A stretch of DNA of 64,000 nucleotides from Carallia brachiata (Eukaryota; Streptophyta; Magnoliopsida; Malpighiales; Rhizophoraceae), in the NCBI GenBank assembly GCA_021464245.1, contig JADCRB010000013.1, positions 7,675,445-7,739,444 of the forward strand. Direction: 5' to 3'. The notes beneath the pieces were generated by a model. The model worked only from the letters and a program-made list of their open reading frames with translations, did not search any database and was not told the DNA's origin. The position numbers and the translations under genes are program-made. The first letter of the stretch is position 1, and every line of letters starts with the position of its first letter. Positions 1 to 11,960 of this stretch are shown here, in pieces.

Positions 1-2
1 GA

Positions 3-300
3 TCGACGCCGCGGAGCTCGGCGTCGCCGGCGTGCAGCCCGAGGGGCAGCGGGGATTACGGCTACGGGTTGTGGCCATACTGCGTGTACAGAGGGTTCGT
101 GATGTCGGCTCACGTGGAGGGAGAAGGAAAGTGCAGTAAGCCTGGCGTGGGAGGTTAGCGTGCAGCACGTGAACTGCACTGAAGATGCGGCTGCTTTCGT
201 GGCATTAGCCGCGGCCGTTGATTTGAGCATGGATGCCTGCCGGCTTTTCTCTCAACGGCTCAGGAAGGAGCTTTGCCAGGACCCTGGTTTACTCGGCTAA
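3..300 (+). CDS. 3' end of an unidentified protein-coding gene, frame-broken
   Basis: The window opens inside a GC-rich reading frame that ends in TAA at 298-300. From base 3 the protein reads with DYGYGLWPYCVYRGFVMSA around residues 16-34. It then runs into a stop unless one base near 135 is skipped. After that skip it reads on through a segment with LAWEVSVQHVNC and then DAAAFVALAAAV to the stop. The two halves join smoothly in sense (about 98 residues visible), so a one-base insertion is more likely than two genes. The base composition contrasts sharply with the AT-rich DNA after 300. I do not recognise the family: there is no signal peptide, repeat or catalytic motif in the visible part. 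The start codon lies outside the window. Confidence 0.6.
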
Positions 301-761
301 TAACTACTTTTTTTTCCTTAAATTTCTGTTGTTTTGTGTTTGCGGGTCATGTTCGTGTTTTTTTTGGTTTTGTGGGTGTGGTGGAATCTACTAACGTCGA
401 CTATTGACAGTTTCTGTACAGAGATGGAGAGAGATTAGAGTAGTCGGGTTTGGATTAGACGGGCACACTGTGTTTTTGTTTGTGTTGCTTCTGTTAATTT
501 TCTACTTTATTGGTCGCTTCTGAAGTAACGGTTTTAAATTTTTGAGGTCCCGTGGCCTGTGACTAAAGCCTCAATGGGATTGTTCTTGTAAGCTGTAATT
601 TTATGACATTTCAGTTGTTGCCCGGCAATGGCCACTAATATTTACCAAGCTCTATTCGAGAGAGATTTGAAAGATTTCTAAACTTCAATTAAACTTGAAA
701 GAGCCAGCTTGAAGTGAAAAGCAGATCTTGCAATTCGAAAATTTTTTTATGGACATAGATA

Positions 762-850
762 TATAATAATTTAAATTATTAGATTATTAATAATATATTA
801 AATTTAAAAAATAAAAAATAAATAAATATTATTAAATTAATGACATAATT
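762..850 (+). repeat. Dispersed AT-rich repeat A, copy 1
   Basis: About 90 bp centred on the motif TAATTTAAATTATTA. A closely similar block occurs at 11887-11960 in the same orientation and at 55200-55315 in reverse complement. All three keep the same order of sub-motifs, so this is a shared repeat and not just AT richness. Terminal repeats and target duplications were not resolved. Confidence 0.5.
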
Positions 851-1857
851 TTAATATATTTTACTAAGCATGTTTAAGTGATTAAGTTCATTGTAATTTT
901 TCTGTTTTGCGGTGGGGTGCAGTCTGTCCAGGAGTGACTTTAGTGAAATGACCACCAAAAAAAAAGGAATGACTTGAGTGATATTTGTGAGAGGTTGATT
1001 AATAATTGAGCACGAAATGTGGGCGGATGACAGCTGTAATCCAACTTTTGTCAGTGTTGATAACTTTAACTGGAGATCGTTTTTGGGGGTTAGCCATTGC
1101 CATTAATGATTAATTACGTTTAGGGAGGATACATGCTGAACATAATTTAATTAAGTTTCGTTGGGATAACAGTATCCAAATGGGGCACACTTAGAGTTTA
1201 ACCATTTGTCAAATCAATCGCGCAATAAATCACATTACTTGAATAGGTTATTTTATTGTATTGCAGTCTGTATTATATATAGAGTAATACTGCATAGTTT
1301 TATACAATAATTTTAAAATAATTAAATTTTTTAATTTAATAATACATAATAATTCATTCAATTTTTTATTTTTAAGGCGAACTCGGCTGTGGGCTGGTTT
1401 CTGTGGTTGGAAAATGGATTAAGGCGTCTTCCTGTGCCTGCCAGAGGTGACGAGCAGGTGGGTACTGGCCTAGGAGGGGACCAAGAAATAGCAATGTTAG
1501 GAAACAGAGAAAAAAAAAAAAAGGAAAGAGTTAGTAGGCTAGTAGCTTGTAGCTTGTCCACACCGGTCAATGGCCCACTAACAGTGAATAAAAATAATAA
1601 ATAAGTTTAATTTCAAAATAAAAATAATATTACAAAAATTTCAAATTTCAAGAATAATAGTTAAGTTTTTAAATTTTAGTGTAATATTAAATCTACTTAA
1701 AATTTAGTTAAAATTTACCAAAAATCTCTTGTTACATTAACTAAAAAAAAATTAATTTATTTTTTTTGGTTTAACAAAAAAAAATCAGTTTATAAAAAAT
1801 GAGAAAAAAAAATTAATTTTTTTAAGCAACAAGTCCACTTCATTTGCTTAAGAGAAA

Positions 1858-2245
1858 TTTACAGAGCCCAGCAAAAGCATAGCCCAAGAGCCCAGCCCAT
1901 ACAAAGACCCACAAAAGGGACCCAAGCCCAAAATAATTGGGAGCGCATGAAGAAATCCAGCCAAAAGCCCGAAGGCCCAACCAAGCAGAAGACCAACAAG
2001 GCCACCACCCCCATGGCAGGCGTCGGCAGCCCTGTTCCGGACGATCTCCGGCGAATAAACGGGCAGCGGAGCGCGAAGTAACTAGTCGCAAAGAGGGCTG
2101 CAGCTGGCTGACTGACCCCCGACGCCTCAACACGTCTGCGACAAGCCCTAATTGGCCGCATCAGACGGCGACTATAACGAGCTCGGTAGCGATGGCTCCT
2201 CCCCCACCCCCAACACCCGGGCGAGGTATTGCTTCATCCAAACGG
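1858..2245. other. Isolated GC-rich block, probable transposon remnant
   Basis: A ~390-bp GC-rich segment sits abruptly in AT-rich DNA. It is rich in AGCCCA/GCCCAA repeats on the + strand and keeps two overlapping open frames on the - strand (1840-2133 and 1859-2161). Neither protein resembles a family I know. The CCCAAG-rich composition is typical of leader or internal parts of plant retroelements, so a remnant is the best guess. A lost exon is the alternative. Confidence 0.3.
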
Positions 2246-2554
2246 AGCACGTACAAGGTATATCACTGCTATTATTATTATTTTTTTTTTTATCTTAAAA
2301 AAATTGTAGTACAATTAATAAGAAAAAAAATATAAAAATAACATATCTGAATTTGAACCCAACCTAGTAGTTAGAAGGTAAAACCCCCCAAGCTCCTTCC
2401 CTTCACTGCTATTAATTTTATTGCAAGCCAGTTTGACATTCACTACAGGAAACACTATTTAACCGAAGTCAAAATCAATCTATCAATTTTAGTTCACAGC
2501 CTAACATGCATGTGTCAACAATGTGGGTGGACTCTGTTTTTTAATAAAAAAAAA

Positions 2555-2640
2555 TTATCATAAATATATCCGTTATCGAATTTATAAATTAAAGTTAGAA
2601 TATTATTCGTTTGAATATCTCATTCAATTATTTTCATAAA
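2555..2640 (+). repeat. Dispersed repeat B, copy 1
   Basis: The sequence shares an ordered series of motifs with 3755-3845 (ATAAATATAT, then TTATC-AATTTAT, then GTTTGAAT, then CATTCAAT). The shared stretch is about 85 bp and imperfect, suggesting two old copies of one element. Confidence 0.4.
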
Positions 2641-3754
2641 AATAAATTCATCACCAAAGTACTAATAGAGTTGAATGAGTCTTCTCCATAATCTACTATA
2701 GTATTAAGGAATTTAGAACCCAACAATAGACTCTCAGTATTAAAACCCAAATATTAGAGCTGACGTTACTAAGGAGATTCAAACTTGAGTCGTAAAAGAA
2801 GAAGACACCAAATAATTACCAATTTACCGCTTTCAGTGGTATATGGATGGACTCTAATTCATGAAATTTTCGTTAATAAATAAGTCATTAATGTTACTTA
2901 GTATTTCTTAATTACCTAAAATCATTAATTATTTGAATAAAGTGAATATATCATTTTATTTCTTATTAATAAATAATCTTTTTCATTGCAATGGATCATT
3001 TCACCCAAAATGACCTTAAACTTAATTTTCATGCCTATGCGTATGAGTAATTTTATTGTGAAATTCAACTCTCAACACCTTTTATAGAGAAAAAGATTGA
3101 AGTGAGGATCTAGGTTTAGTTTAGAAGAGCTCCTACACCCGCTTGAACGTTCATTGTACATTGAAATTAATGATTTATAATGACATGAATGTTAAGTTCA
3201 AGATTATGATGCCTGAAATGACTCATCGCGGTGAAAAGAAATTACTTCCGATAAAAAAAAAAATTATGTGATTTAGTCATTTAAATTCAAACACAACATC
3301 CAGAATTTGCATCAAAAATTTACTGCGGTCGCACAGGTGACTCTTCTTCTTTCTATGCAAATTCTGTTGGGAGAATTTCACTGTGTCGTATTCCCGACGG
3401 TATTAAGTCCTGCAGAAAAAGACGACTATAAGAAACAAAACAAATAAATAAACAAAGAAGTTGTGAATGCCGTAAACGATGGGGCAAGCAAGCCAACTCA
3501 GAAGCATCAAGTTGACTGGAATCCTATGCGCTTTGACGGTGTCCCCCAAAGTTGGCTCCTCAAGATTCGTGGAGGCCTCGGGGTTTTTCTCCACAATTGA
3601 GACGGGATCTCCAATCAATAAAATACTCGGCAATTGGCCAAGCGTGGAGCCTGCAAAAAGTCAGACAGGCCAATTAGTATTTTAATATTAAACAAGTAAT
3701 AAAATAAAATTTATAACATTTTTTTCTCCATTTTTAACAATAAATATTTTTTTA

Positions 3755-3845
3755 ATAAAAAAATTTATTATAAATATATTAATTATCTAATTTATGAGTT
3801 AATATAAAAATAATTTTTATTTGTTTGAATCATATTCAATCATCT
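3755..3845 (+). repeat. Dispersed repeat B, copy 2
   Basis: Second copy of the element at 2555-2640, same orientation about 1.2 kb away, with small indels. No target duplication was identified. Confidence 0.4.
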
Positions 3846-4488
3846 TTCAAGGGCAGATCTACCACCTCAACACCAGCGTGACTCTGTCACTAAATATGAT
3901 GGTAATTGACATGTCGAACTCTTAATGCCGCACATCACAGTTTAACTGAAAACAATCTCAAACATGTGTCAATTAAGAGAGAGTATGGGAGTAGAGACTC
4001 AAAACTAAGTTGCTAACGTAAAAATACACCAACTTATTACTAAACTATTAAATTTCAAATAATTTTAATAACAATAAATCTTAAATCACCTCTCACGTGT
4101 TTTTTTAATTAATTATCCGCCTACAATTCGTACGTACAATACATTATTGTTTTACTTAAAAAGAAAAGATTCTGCTTATTCTAAATGATTATCAGTCATT
4201 TGAATGTCTGCTACAAAAATGCATTTATTTAAGTGTAAAATTTATGAGAATTTGCCCTTTTGCAATGTTTTTAAACGTGCAGCCCTCTTTCTACTAACTA
4301 CTAATTAATAACACTAAACTATAAATTATTTCATAGTTTAAAAAATGATAATTGAAATAATTTAATCCTGACTCCCTTCAGTTAGCAAAGCAATTTCCAT
4401 TTGCCACCCACATCTTAAAATTCAAAAAAAAAAAAAAAGTCAAAAAAATTTTCTTTGATATGTTTAATGAATGGGCGCGGTAGAAAAG

Positions 4489-4496
4489 TGACGTCG
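4489..4496 (+). promoter_or_regulatory. ACGT-core element upstream of ERG28
   Basis: TGACGTCG lies 83 bp before the ERG28 start codon, close to a GA-rich leader. ACGT-core sites of this form are bound by plant bZIP factors. Its role here is inferred from sequence and position only. Confidence 0.3.
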
Positions 4497-4578
4497 TTTA
4501 GAGAAGACTCCCATTGTTATTTTCAAGAGAGCAGGTAGAGAAAGAGAGAGACGCGGGCGACGAAAGCCGAGAGAAAAA

Positions 4579-7504
4579 ATGAAGGCGTTGGGATGGTGGC
4601 TGATGCTGGTGGGTTCACTTCGATTGGCTTCCGTCTGGTTCGGTTTCTTCGACATTTGGGCTCTTAGGCTCGCCGTCTTCTCCAACACCACCAGTAACCC
4701 AACTCCCCTTCTCTCTTTTTCTCTCTCTAAATTCCAAAGCTTGTTTTTTGTCGACCCAAAAAAAAAATGTTTATGTTGTTTAAGTTCTGTTGTTTCTTGG
4801 CGAGCAAAAAAGGAAAAGGCATAGCTTTCTATTCTGAAATTGTTATTATTAGATGGGAATTTAATGGGAATTTTGAAGTAAAGGTGCTTACTTTTTTTTT
4901 GGTACATTTAGATATTTTGGATCCCAATGTCATCTATCGTTTGGCCAATGCCCAAGAAAGTGGAGATTTTTGATATATATTTTTTTCTTTTTACTCCGGA
5001 TTTTGGGGAATGCAAAGATTTGTTTCAGCAATGTACTTGGTTAAGTTAACGAGTAATTAAGCGAATAGTTCATTCAGATTGTGCTCTGTGTGAAACAAGC
5101 TCGGTGGTCTTTGGTTTTGGTGGAAGCTGGATGATTTGCCTTTTTTTAGTTTAGTCTTGGTTAGAGGGAAGTGTTTGTTTGAGGAGAATGTGCAATGCAT
5201 TGGCGAAGTGTTAAAACCAATACCAAGAATGATACTTGATGCTGGGTTTGAACACCACCCCGCCCAAAAAAAAAAAACAGAAAAAAAAAAATCGGTAACA
5301 GCAAAATTGTGGATCTTACCCTAAAGTGGAAGATCTGAGTGAACTATTGAAAGTGTTTGCATTGAGCAAGAATCATGTTTTTTTTGGGGGGGGGGAGGGG
5401 GAGGAGCTGATTTTGCAAAGGGAGTGCCAAGTAGTGGCTTGTAGAAAGATATGACATGTGTTTCTTTGAGTGCAATGTTAAAAAAGAATCTGGGTTAGCG
5501 CAATTTTGGGTTTGTTTCTGGATCTTTGGAATGCAGTCCTTTTTGGGTCTATGTATGTGGGAGTTTTTTTTTTTTTTTTCTTAAATGGTACGTCAGAATT
5601 AGAGCCCATGACTTTGGTATTAGAGAGAGGTAGAGTTTGAACTCCCGACTTCCCCCCAAAGAGCTTTGCTCTTCTGAGTTCTTGTTTTTGAAATCAAAGA
5701 TTGCGTTCGGAGTGCAGGGAGAAAATGTGGTCTCTTGATAGAATGGTGGATGCTGAGTATGGATATAGAGGGCAATAAACTTGCCGAGGATATGGTTTGA
5801 GTCCACTGTTAAAATCATAGAGAATTAGACTTTGAGTTTGGCAATAACAAAATAACGTTTGCTTTGTAATAGGTAGACGTGTTTACCATAACTTTTCGCA
5901 TACTTCTTCTGATGCACGTACCAAGTATTGGACAATGCATATTTGAAGTGAAATATTACTTGGAGTTGAGGAAGAAACTCGAGTTCATTCATGTAACCAC
6001 CTCATGGGCAATCCATAGCCTCTGTCGCTGCCTATGCATAGCTTTCTGCTAATGGATCCTTATGAAGAGCGATCCAAGAGAATTGTGTTTTCATCTTAAA
6101 GAGTGTAGCTACTTATTTTGTTAACATTCAATCTGGCCAATGTTTGAAAATATTCTGGTTAATATTTTGTATGAATATACAAGATTGCTAGAATTAAAAT
6201 GAGGAGAAAATAATGTAATTTCCTAAAAAGAGAAAGTCCCAGCACTAAGTTTCCACATTGTGCGGTTTGGGGTAGGGTTCAGGGAAGGGTCAAATGTAGC
6301 CTTACATTTGTTTTCACAAAGAGACTGTTGTTGCAACTCCAACCTTAACAAAATTTTCTTTCAAAAGTGGTTTGGGTTAATTTGACTGGTGCTTGTATTG
6401 TATGACCTCTGACAAAAACTTCTAATTCTTATTCTTTAGCTGGTTGAGAGTTTCATTATAGCTTTTGTACACTAACTCAAGCTTGCAGAAGTTAGGGATG
6501 CTGAGGGAAAGGAGATTAGGGAAGCTTGCAAACAATTCTAAGGCTGAACTTAATGCATTGCTAGATGATTATAGTTAATTACAAAGTAAATTTGCATAAC
6601 ATGCTAACTTTGACGACTTAGTGATGACAACCATCTCAGAAGGATAAATTACCGATGGTAACCTCAATAAGCTCCAAAAAGAGACTGTAAAACACACTTA
6701 TGTAAGTGGCAACATGGTAAGAATTCTTTATATATGATGAAGGAAATGTATATGCATCTAGTTCATGAGCCATTGACCTGTTACAATTGCGGCATTTTTT
6801 TTTTACTTATATTTTCTCTTTATTGTTTTGTTTTTTGCTTTTGCTGTTCTAATTCTATGCCTTTCCCCTTTCCCGCTCTCTGTGTCTTTTATGCAGTGAC
6901 TGATGTGCATGGAAGGACATTTGGAGTTTGGACGCTTCTAACTTGCACTCTTTGCTTTCTCTGTGCATTCAACCTTGACAACAAGCCACTTTATTTGGCT
7001 ACTTTCTTGTCATTCATCTATGCCTTGGGTCACTTCCTGACTGAGTACCTAATATATAGGACAATGGCTATTGGAAATCTGACAACAGTGAGTGTCTTTG
7101 CAGGTACGTGTATTTGCTATTATAGCCGAGAACATTCTTAGTCTTGTCAATGTTCAAATGATATGTGATCCTAGATCAGAATGATAATGCTCTTGCAAAG
7201 CATATACTCAATTGACCTAGTAAATAACCATGCATGAGCTAACAAGAACCCCAAGTCTCCTAAAGTTTACTGTGTGAGGGTGATTCTAACTTTGGTAAGT
7301 TTTTGCTGTGCGTTCCATGCTTTCTTTTGCAATAAGAGCATGCAAGTTTCATGCAATTTTTGAGGATAAACTGCTGTCTAATTTCATGAAAATGCCAGCT
7401 GGATCTTTATAAGCTTCACCTCTTCCTTTCAACCAGGTACGTCAATAGTGTGGATGCTGGTGCAGTGGAATGGGCATAAAAAAAACAACCTCAAACGTTC
7501 TTGA
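4579..7504 (+). CDS. ERG28: Ergosterol biosynthetic protein 28 homologue
   Basis: Three exons: 4579-4693, 6897-7103 and 7437-7504, all with GT-AG introns. Joined they give 129 residues, the length I recall for Arabidopsis ERG28. The protein opens MKALGWWLMLVGSLRLASVW, and exon 2 begins inside a Met codon and continues with VHGRTFGVWTLLT, both diagnostic for the family. It is almost entirely hydrophobic, with four predicted membrane spans. ERG28 sits in the endoplasmic reticulum and tethers the sterol C-4 demethylation enzymes (methyl oxidase, decarboxylase/dehydrogenase, ketoreductase) into one complex. The tail is basic (KKNNLKR). Intron 1 is 2.2 kb and carries no gene. The start is the first ATG after a purine-rich leader. 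The frame is intact, unlike several neighbours. Confidence 0.96.
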
Positions 7505-8763
7505 AAAGGGAATTGTATGCGGTGCAGAGCCAAGTTTCAATTTCTTGCTGATCCCAAGGATTGTCTTCTAATTCAGGTTTTTTGTTACCAGTTCATTCTG
7601 CCCTTTTTTCTCCGGGATACCTTGTTACCAGATAAAACCAGATATTTGATCTTCACGATGAAAAACCATGTACTTGATGTTCAGTTGCTTGTCGAGTTTA
7701 CATTATGATGTCAAAATGACAGTCATGGCCACTGGCAAATTATAGTGAAAATTTGTGGACGTTATGACGGAAAACTGGCACATGGCTTTGAATTTTGCAC
7801 AAATCATACGCTTTTACACTGATAGATTTCCTCCAATCCTCTCGCAGTTTGGATGTCAAGAAAATTTCCAATTTGTCATTTTTATGCACGAGAATGTAAA
7901 ATGAGTGAGGATCATGTTAATTATTGAGCTCTTGCATACGCCTTAACTTGGATAGTGGCACAGGAAATTAGACTTGAATTGTTACTTAAATTTAGGTTCC
8001 AGTGCAATTGCAGTGTTGGGGATGGCGTACGAATTGGGGTGGGGTTGTTTCAGTTATGCATGTAATGGAATGCAAAATCCATTGGTGTCCTAACCACTGA
8101 ACAGTAATGGGTAATCAAAGCTCCCTTATGCTTACATTTACTCTTATGGCACGCAGACAACGACGCAATTATTAGGGTGCGCTTTCCGTTGATTATTGCA
8201 TCTCTTGGCTCTAATCTTATGCCTTCAAAGTTTCCATAGAAACCAGATTCTTCCTAGGGCTGGCCAGGCTTGACCATTCACGTGCTAGTCCTACACTCTA
8301 CCCTCACGGTAAAGGTTCAAGAGACGGAAAATGCATAATCCATTTAGTTCAAATACCACTAAAACATAAGGACGAATATGTACAAGGGCCACCTACATAT
8401 TCCTGTTCTCTGCAGCTCCATTTTGAACCCCAGAAACGGCTTGCAATGATATTTGCGTTACACATTGATGATTACATTGTATTTGAGTTATGAGTTGGCT
8501 TTTACATTGACCAACATTGAATTAGAATCTGTACCTATATTGACCATTTTTAGTCTCTCAAAGTCTTCTCCATTTCATCAGTTACATAATCGCTGATCCA
8601 ACTGTCACTTTTTTCCAACTTTAGCATCTAAATCCATGCTTCCAGCACTAACCTCCTTCATGTCATGGCTTTTGCTCTTTTGCACCGATTCCACCATAGT
8701 AATTTTCCTCCTCCTTTTCCTTCTCCTTGCTCAAACCTCAAACTCAGTAATTACTGTTTGTCT
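7505..8763. other. Convergent intergenic region between ERG28 and the acidic-protein gene
   Basis: Holds the 3' UTRs of the two converging genes. No open frame of interest, RNA gene or repeat stands out. Confidence 0.6.
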
Positions 8764-9301
8764 TCAGTCCTCTTGAGCACTCTTTTCACCTTCAATATGA
8801 ACTTGGTCATCGAGTGAACTTGCATCCACCAGTTGGTTGACCTTGTCATCAATCTCTTGTTCTGCCATCCCCTCTTCCCTCTCCCTATCGTCTACATCGA
8901 TGAGATCCTCTACTTCCTCGGGTTCTTCTTCTTCTGCTCTCTCTTGATCACGCCCGTCTTTCATCATCTCCACCCCCTCGTCCTTCATCCTCATTTTCAT
9001 CAGGTTTAATATCTTCAATCTCTTCTTCCAATTCTGCTCGTTCCCCTTCACTTTCAATATCAGAAGTTATTTCTTCCACTTTAGGAAGGAGGTCTTTCCT
9101 CCCAAGTCTTAAGATTTCGTGCCCCCCTTGCATTTTTTCTGGTATCTTTCCAGTGCTAGCCTCAGGTGCCTTTTTAACATAGGAGCGCTTGAGTTGATTA
9201 AGCAGCCAAACAGAAGTGGCAAGCAGCAGACATATCTGAAGAATATGCTTCACTTTGACGCCTTTTGGCCTCGTGTTTCTACTAGGTGCTTGCTTCAACA
9301 T
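8764..9301 (-). CDS. Plant-specific single-anchor acidic protein, frame-broken
   Basis: Reading from ATG at 9301 the protein starts MLKQAPSRNTRPKGVKVKH, then has a hydrophobic anchor (about residues 20-37, ICLLLATSVWLL), then a lysine-rich stretch and a long Glu/Asp-rich tail. This arrangement is a type II signal-anchor protein with an acidic domain outside the cytosol, seen in a conserved but uncharacterised plant family. That frame stops at 8948. From about 8960 an equally acidic frame (EEEEPEEVEDLIDVDD) takes over and runs to a stop at 8764. I infer one small indel in a purine-rich stretch. An upstream in-frame ATG at 9313 is possible but the second Met fits the family better. Function unknown. 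Confidence 0.6.
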
Positions 9302-10770
9302 GGTCAATCGCAATTTACCTCACTCAATTATCAGCAGCAATTGATTGTACCAATCTGTGAGATGAAACATGAACCGGAAACAAATTATCAGAAAACACCG
9401 TTGCTACTAAAAATCCAATCTAATCCTTTGTATTAAACTGTTAATCAAGGCAAATATACTGCTTTTCCACACCCAGAAAAAATGCAAACAAGCACCCGCA
9501 TAAGCATAACGTTAACACACTGGAACCTCACTCAACTAACATTTTTGCATAAACATATCAATGAAGCTTCTTTTCCCAGCGTTAGTTTAATATATGATCA
9601 GCATTCTAAACCTTTCCCGATAATTTAAATTTTTGGTAGATTGGTTTCTTCATAAGTATAGAGTTTTATGACTAAGTGATTTGGTGTTCGAATCCTATTG
9701 TCATCACATGTAATTATGAATTTTTACAAGTATAATACTTTCACATAAGAGAGCTAACAACTTAAACTTTTTATTAGATTGGATTCTTGACACCCACAAT
9801 TTGTTATAGTGTACAACAGCCCCTGTTCATTATCCAGAAAAGGGAACAAATTTAATTTCTCATTCTAGATCAAGTGTGGGTACTAATAAAAGATCGATAT
9901 TTTCATCCTACAATTCAAAAAAGAAGGTGGACCAAAATAGGTCAGGGAGGGAATGACATTCAAGTCAATTAGGGTAGATAACTATGTCTATGTGCTCTTT
10001 TTGACCCCAGATTGCCAAAGGCTACTAATTTAGAACTGAAATTTTCGTCTCCACCTAAGCAATTAGAAAGCAACAACAACAAACAACAAAATACCAATTC
10101 TGTAGCAAAAAACAAATTAGAATTGTATTGAATAACACTAACAGCAAGCAAAATCCGAGGATAAAATTAGACCAAAGTTGGAAAAGAAGGGCAAAGCTGT
10201 AACCTTTTTAAGCAGCAGAGAAATTAAAAACCACAAAACCCCAGGAAACTTGTACATAACTAAATATACCACCTCACAAACATGCTAATCCTAGTACTGC
10301 AACCCCACCATCTAAACCATCGAATTCATGAATGAAAGTATACAAATCAATCAAGACAATGCAATTTGCTATGTGGAAACAGACGTTACATTAGGGAAGT
10401 AATCACAAAACTTGAAAAAGGAAGACATTAATAAGTACCACACTCTGAGATAGCCAAGCTGCAGATGGGTGTGATTAAAAACCAAAAAAAAGGAAGATTA
10501 TTAGCCAAGTGGCAAAAACAGAACTATAATAATAAAGATCAATGATTGGCTGGCTTTATATATATATAGCTGAGACCACCGTGAATGTTGAACAGCTTTT
10601 TAAGTGCTGTGGCTTGGCTTGCGCCCTACAAGCCAAAACAATATTTGCAAGGTTGCTTTCTGTTTCTGTGCTCTCTGCTCAAAAAAAGAAAAATGGGTTT
10701 AAGTACTTAGCAAAGATGGGAGACAGTGTGAGTAGAATAAGTGGTTAAGCGGTGTGGATGTTGTTTCTCA

Positions 10771-10892
10771 TCTCTCTCTCTCTCTCTCTAGTTCTCTGTC
10801 TCGTGTGCGCGTGGTGAGGTGTTAGCCAACTCTTCATTACTCCGCTGCACAGAGGGAGAGAGAGAGAGAGAGTGCGTGTGTATGTGTGTGTG
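10771..10892. repeat. TC, AG and TG microsatellites
   Basis: (TC)n at 10771-10789, (AG)n at 10857-10872 and a TG-rich run at 10873-10892. On the - strand these give a GA/CT-rich leader, common in plant 5' UTRs, which fits transcription of the minus-strand gene starting near 10.9 kb. Confidence 0.7.
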
Positions 10893-11886
10893 TCCGTACA
10901 GAAATGTCGGCAATTTATTCTATTTGGCATTAGTTTAGTGGCCTAATCGTTGTTGAAAAGGCTACAACGACACCGTTTCAACTACCTGTTTGTCTGGCCT
11001 GTTGGACATTGCACAAGAATGAAACTGAGTTTTGCCCAAATGTTGAGAATATTAATGAAAATTTTACCTAGAAAAATGTTCTCCCATCGATCATTGTGTC
11101 ACTCACGTTAATTAGCTTTGTTTTCTTTTTTTTTTTTAACAAAAAAATTTGAGAATTTTAAAGAATTTTAAAATAATATAAATTATTAGATAATTGAATT
11201 CATAAAAATAAAAAGATAAAAAATTTTAAATTTTGTTGAATAGAACTATACTGTTATTTTGATAATATTTAAAAAAATTACTTAATTATGCTTTTTTATA
11301 ATAAAATTTTGTTAGTATATTAATTAATTATAAAGCGCTTAAAAGGATTGGGATTATTTCTTAGCATGTACTCTTGAGTTTGTCTCTTTTTCTAGCTTTA
11401 TCTCAGTAACTTATTATACATTTTACACCAGACATATGGTGCAATATTAAAATTATTGTACTCCTACTTTTAATAATCAAAATTGGAATCTTAAATAAAA
11501 AAATTAAACAATAATATATTTTTTATTTTTGGTTTGGAAAAAAATTATTATGTGCAAGTGCAACGTCCAATTCAGACAAATACCATCAAATCATTAATTA
11601 ACTTGGAAGAATTTTGGCATGGAAGATCCAGAAAGATGGGTCGTAGGGGAAAAAAAACCCGAGGAGTTGGCCTTTTTGTCCTACTGCCATTAAATATCGC
11701 ATCACACTTTGATTACAACTGCAAGAGGGTAAAAAGAAGGAAGCAGGAGACAGCAGTAAATATACTTATACCAACCTCATTAACTGCGATATGATGAGGC
11801 ATGAGCCCTTCCCTCATTTTTTCTATTTTAAAAAACATAAATACATTTTAGATACATAACTGGAAGTATGCAACAAATACATAGTA

Positions 11887-11960
11887 ATTTAAATTATTAA
11901 ATTATAAAAAATATATTAAATTTTAAAAAATAAATTATTAAATATTATTATATTAATTTC
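11887..11960 (+). repeat. Dispersed AT-rich repeat A, copy 2
   Basis: Same ordered motifs as 762-850. This is the copy closest to the reverse-complement copy at 55200-55315. Confidence 0.5.

Larger units (their letters stand above)
301..4578. other. Intergenic region with repeat remnants
   Basis: AT-rich DNA with no convincing gene. The first few hundred bases are probably the 3' UTR of the left-edge gene. Open frames in this stretch are short, biased and cross homopolymers. It holds one GC-rich island (1858-2245) and copies of two dispersed AT-rich repeats. The last ~100 bases, GA-rich at 4529-4574, are the leader of ERG28. Confidence 0.7.

Noticed and set aside
4464..4907. 147-codon minus-strand frame over ERG28 exon 1
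   Set aside because: Antisense shadow of ERG28 exon 1 and its leader.
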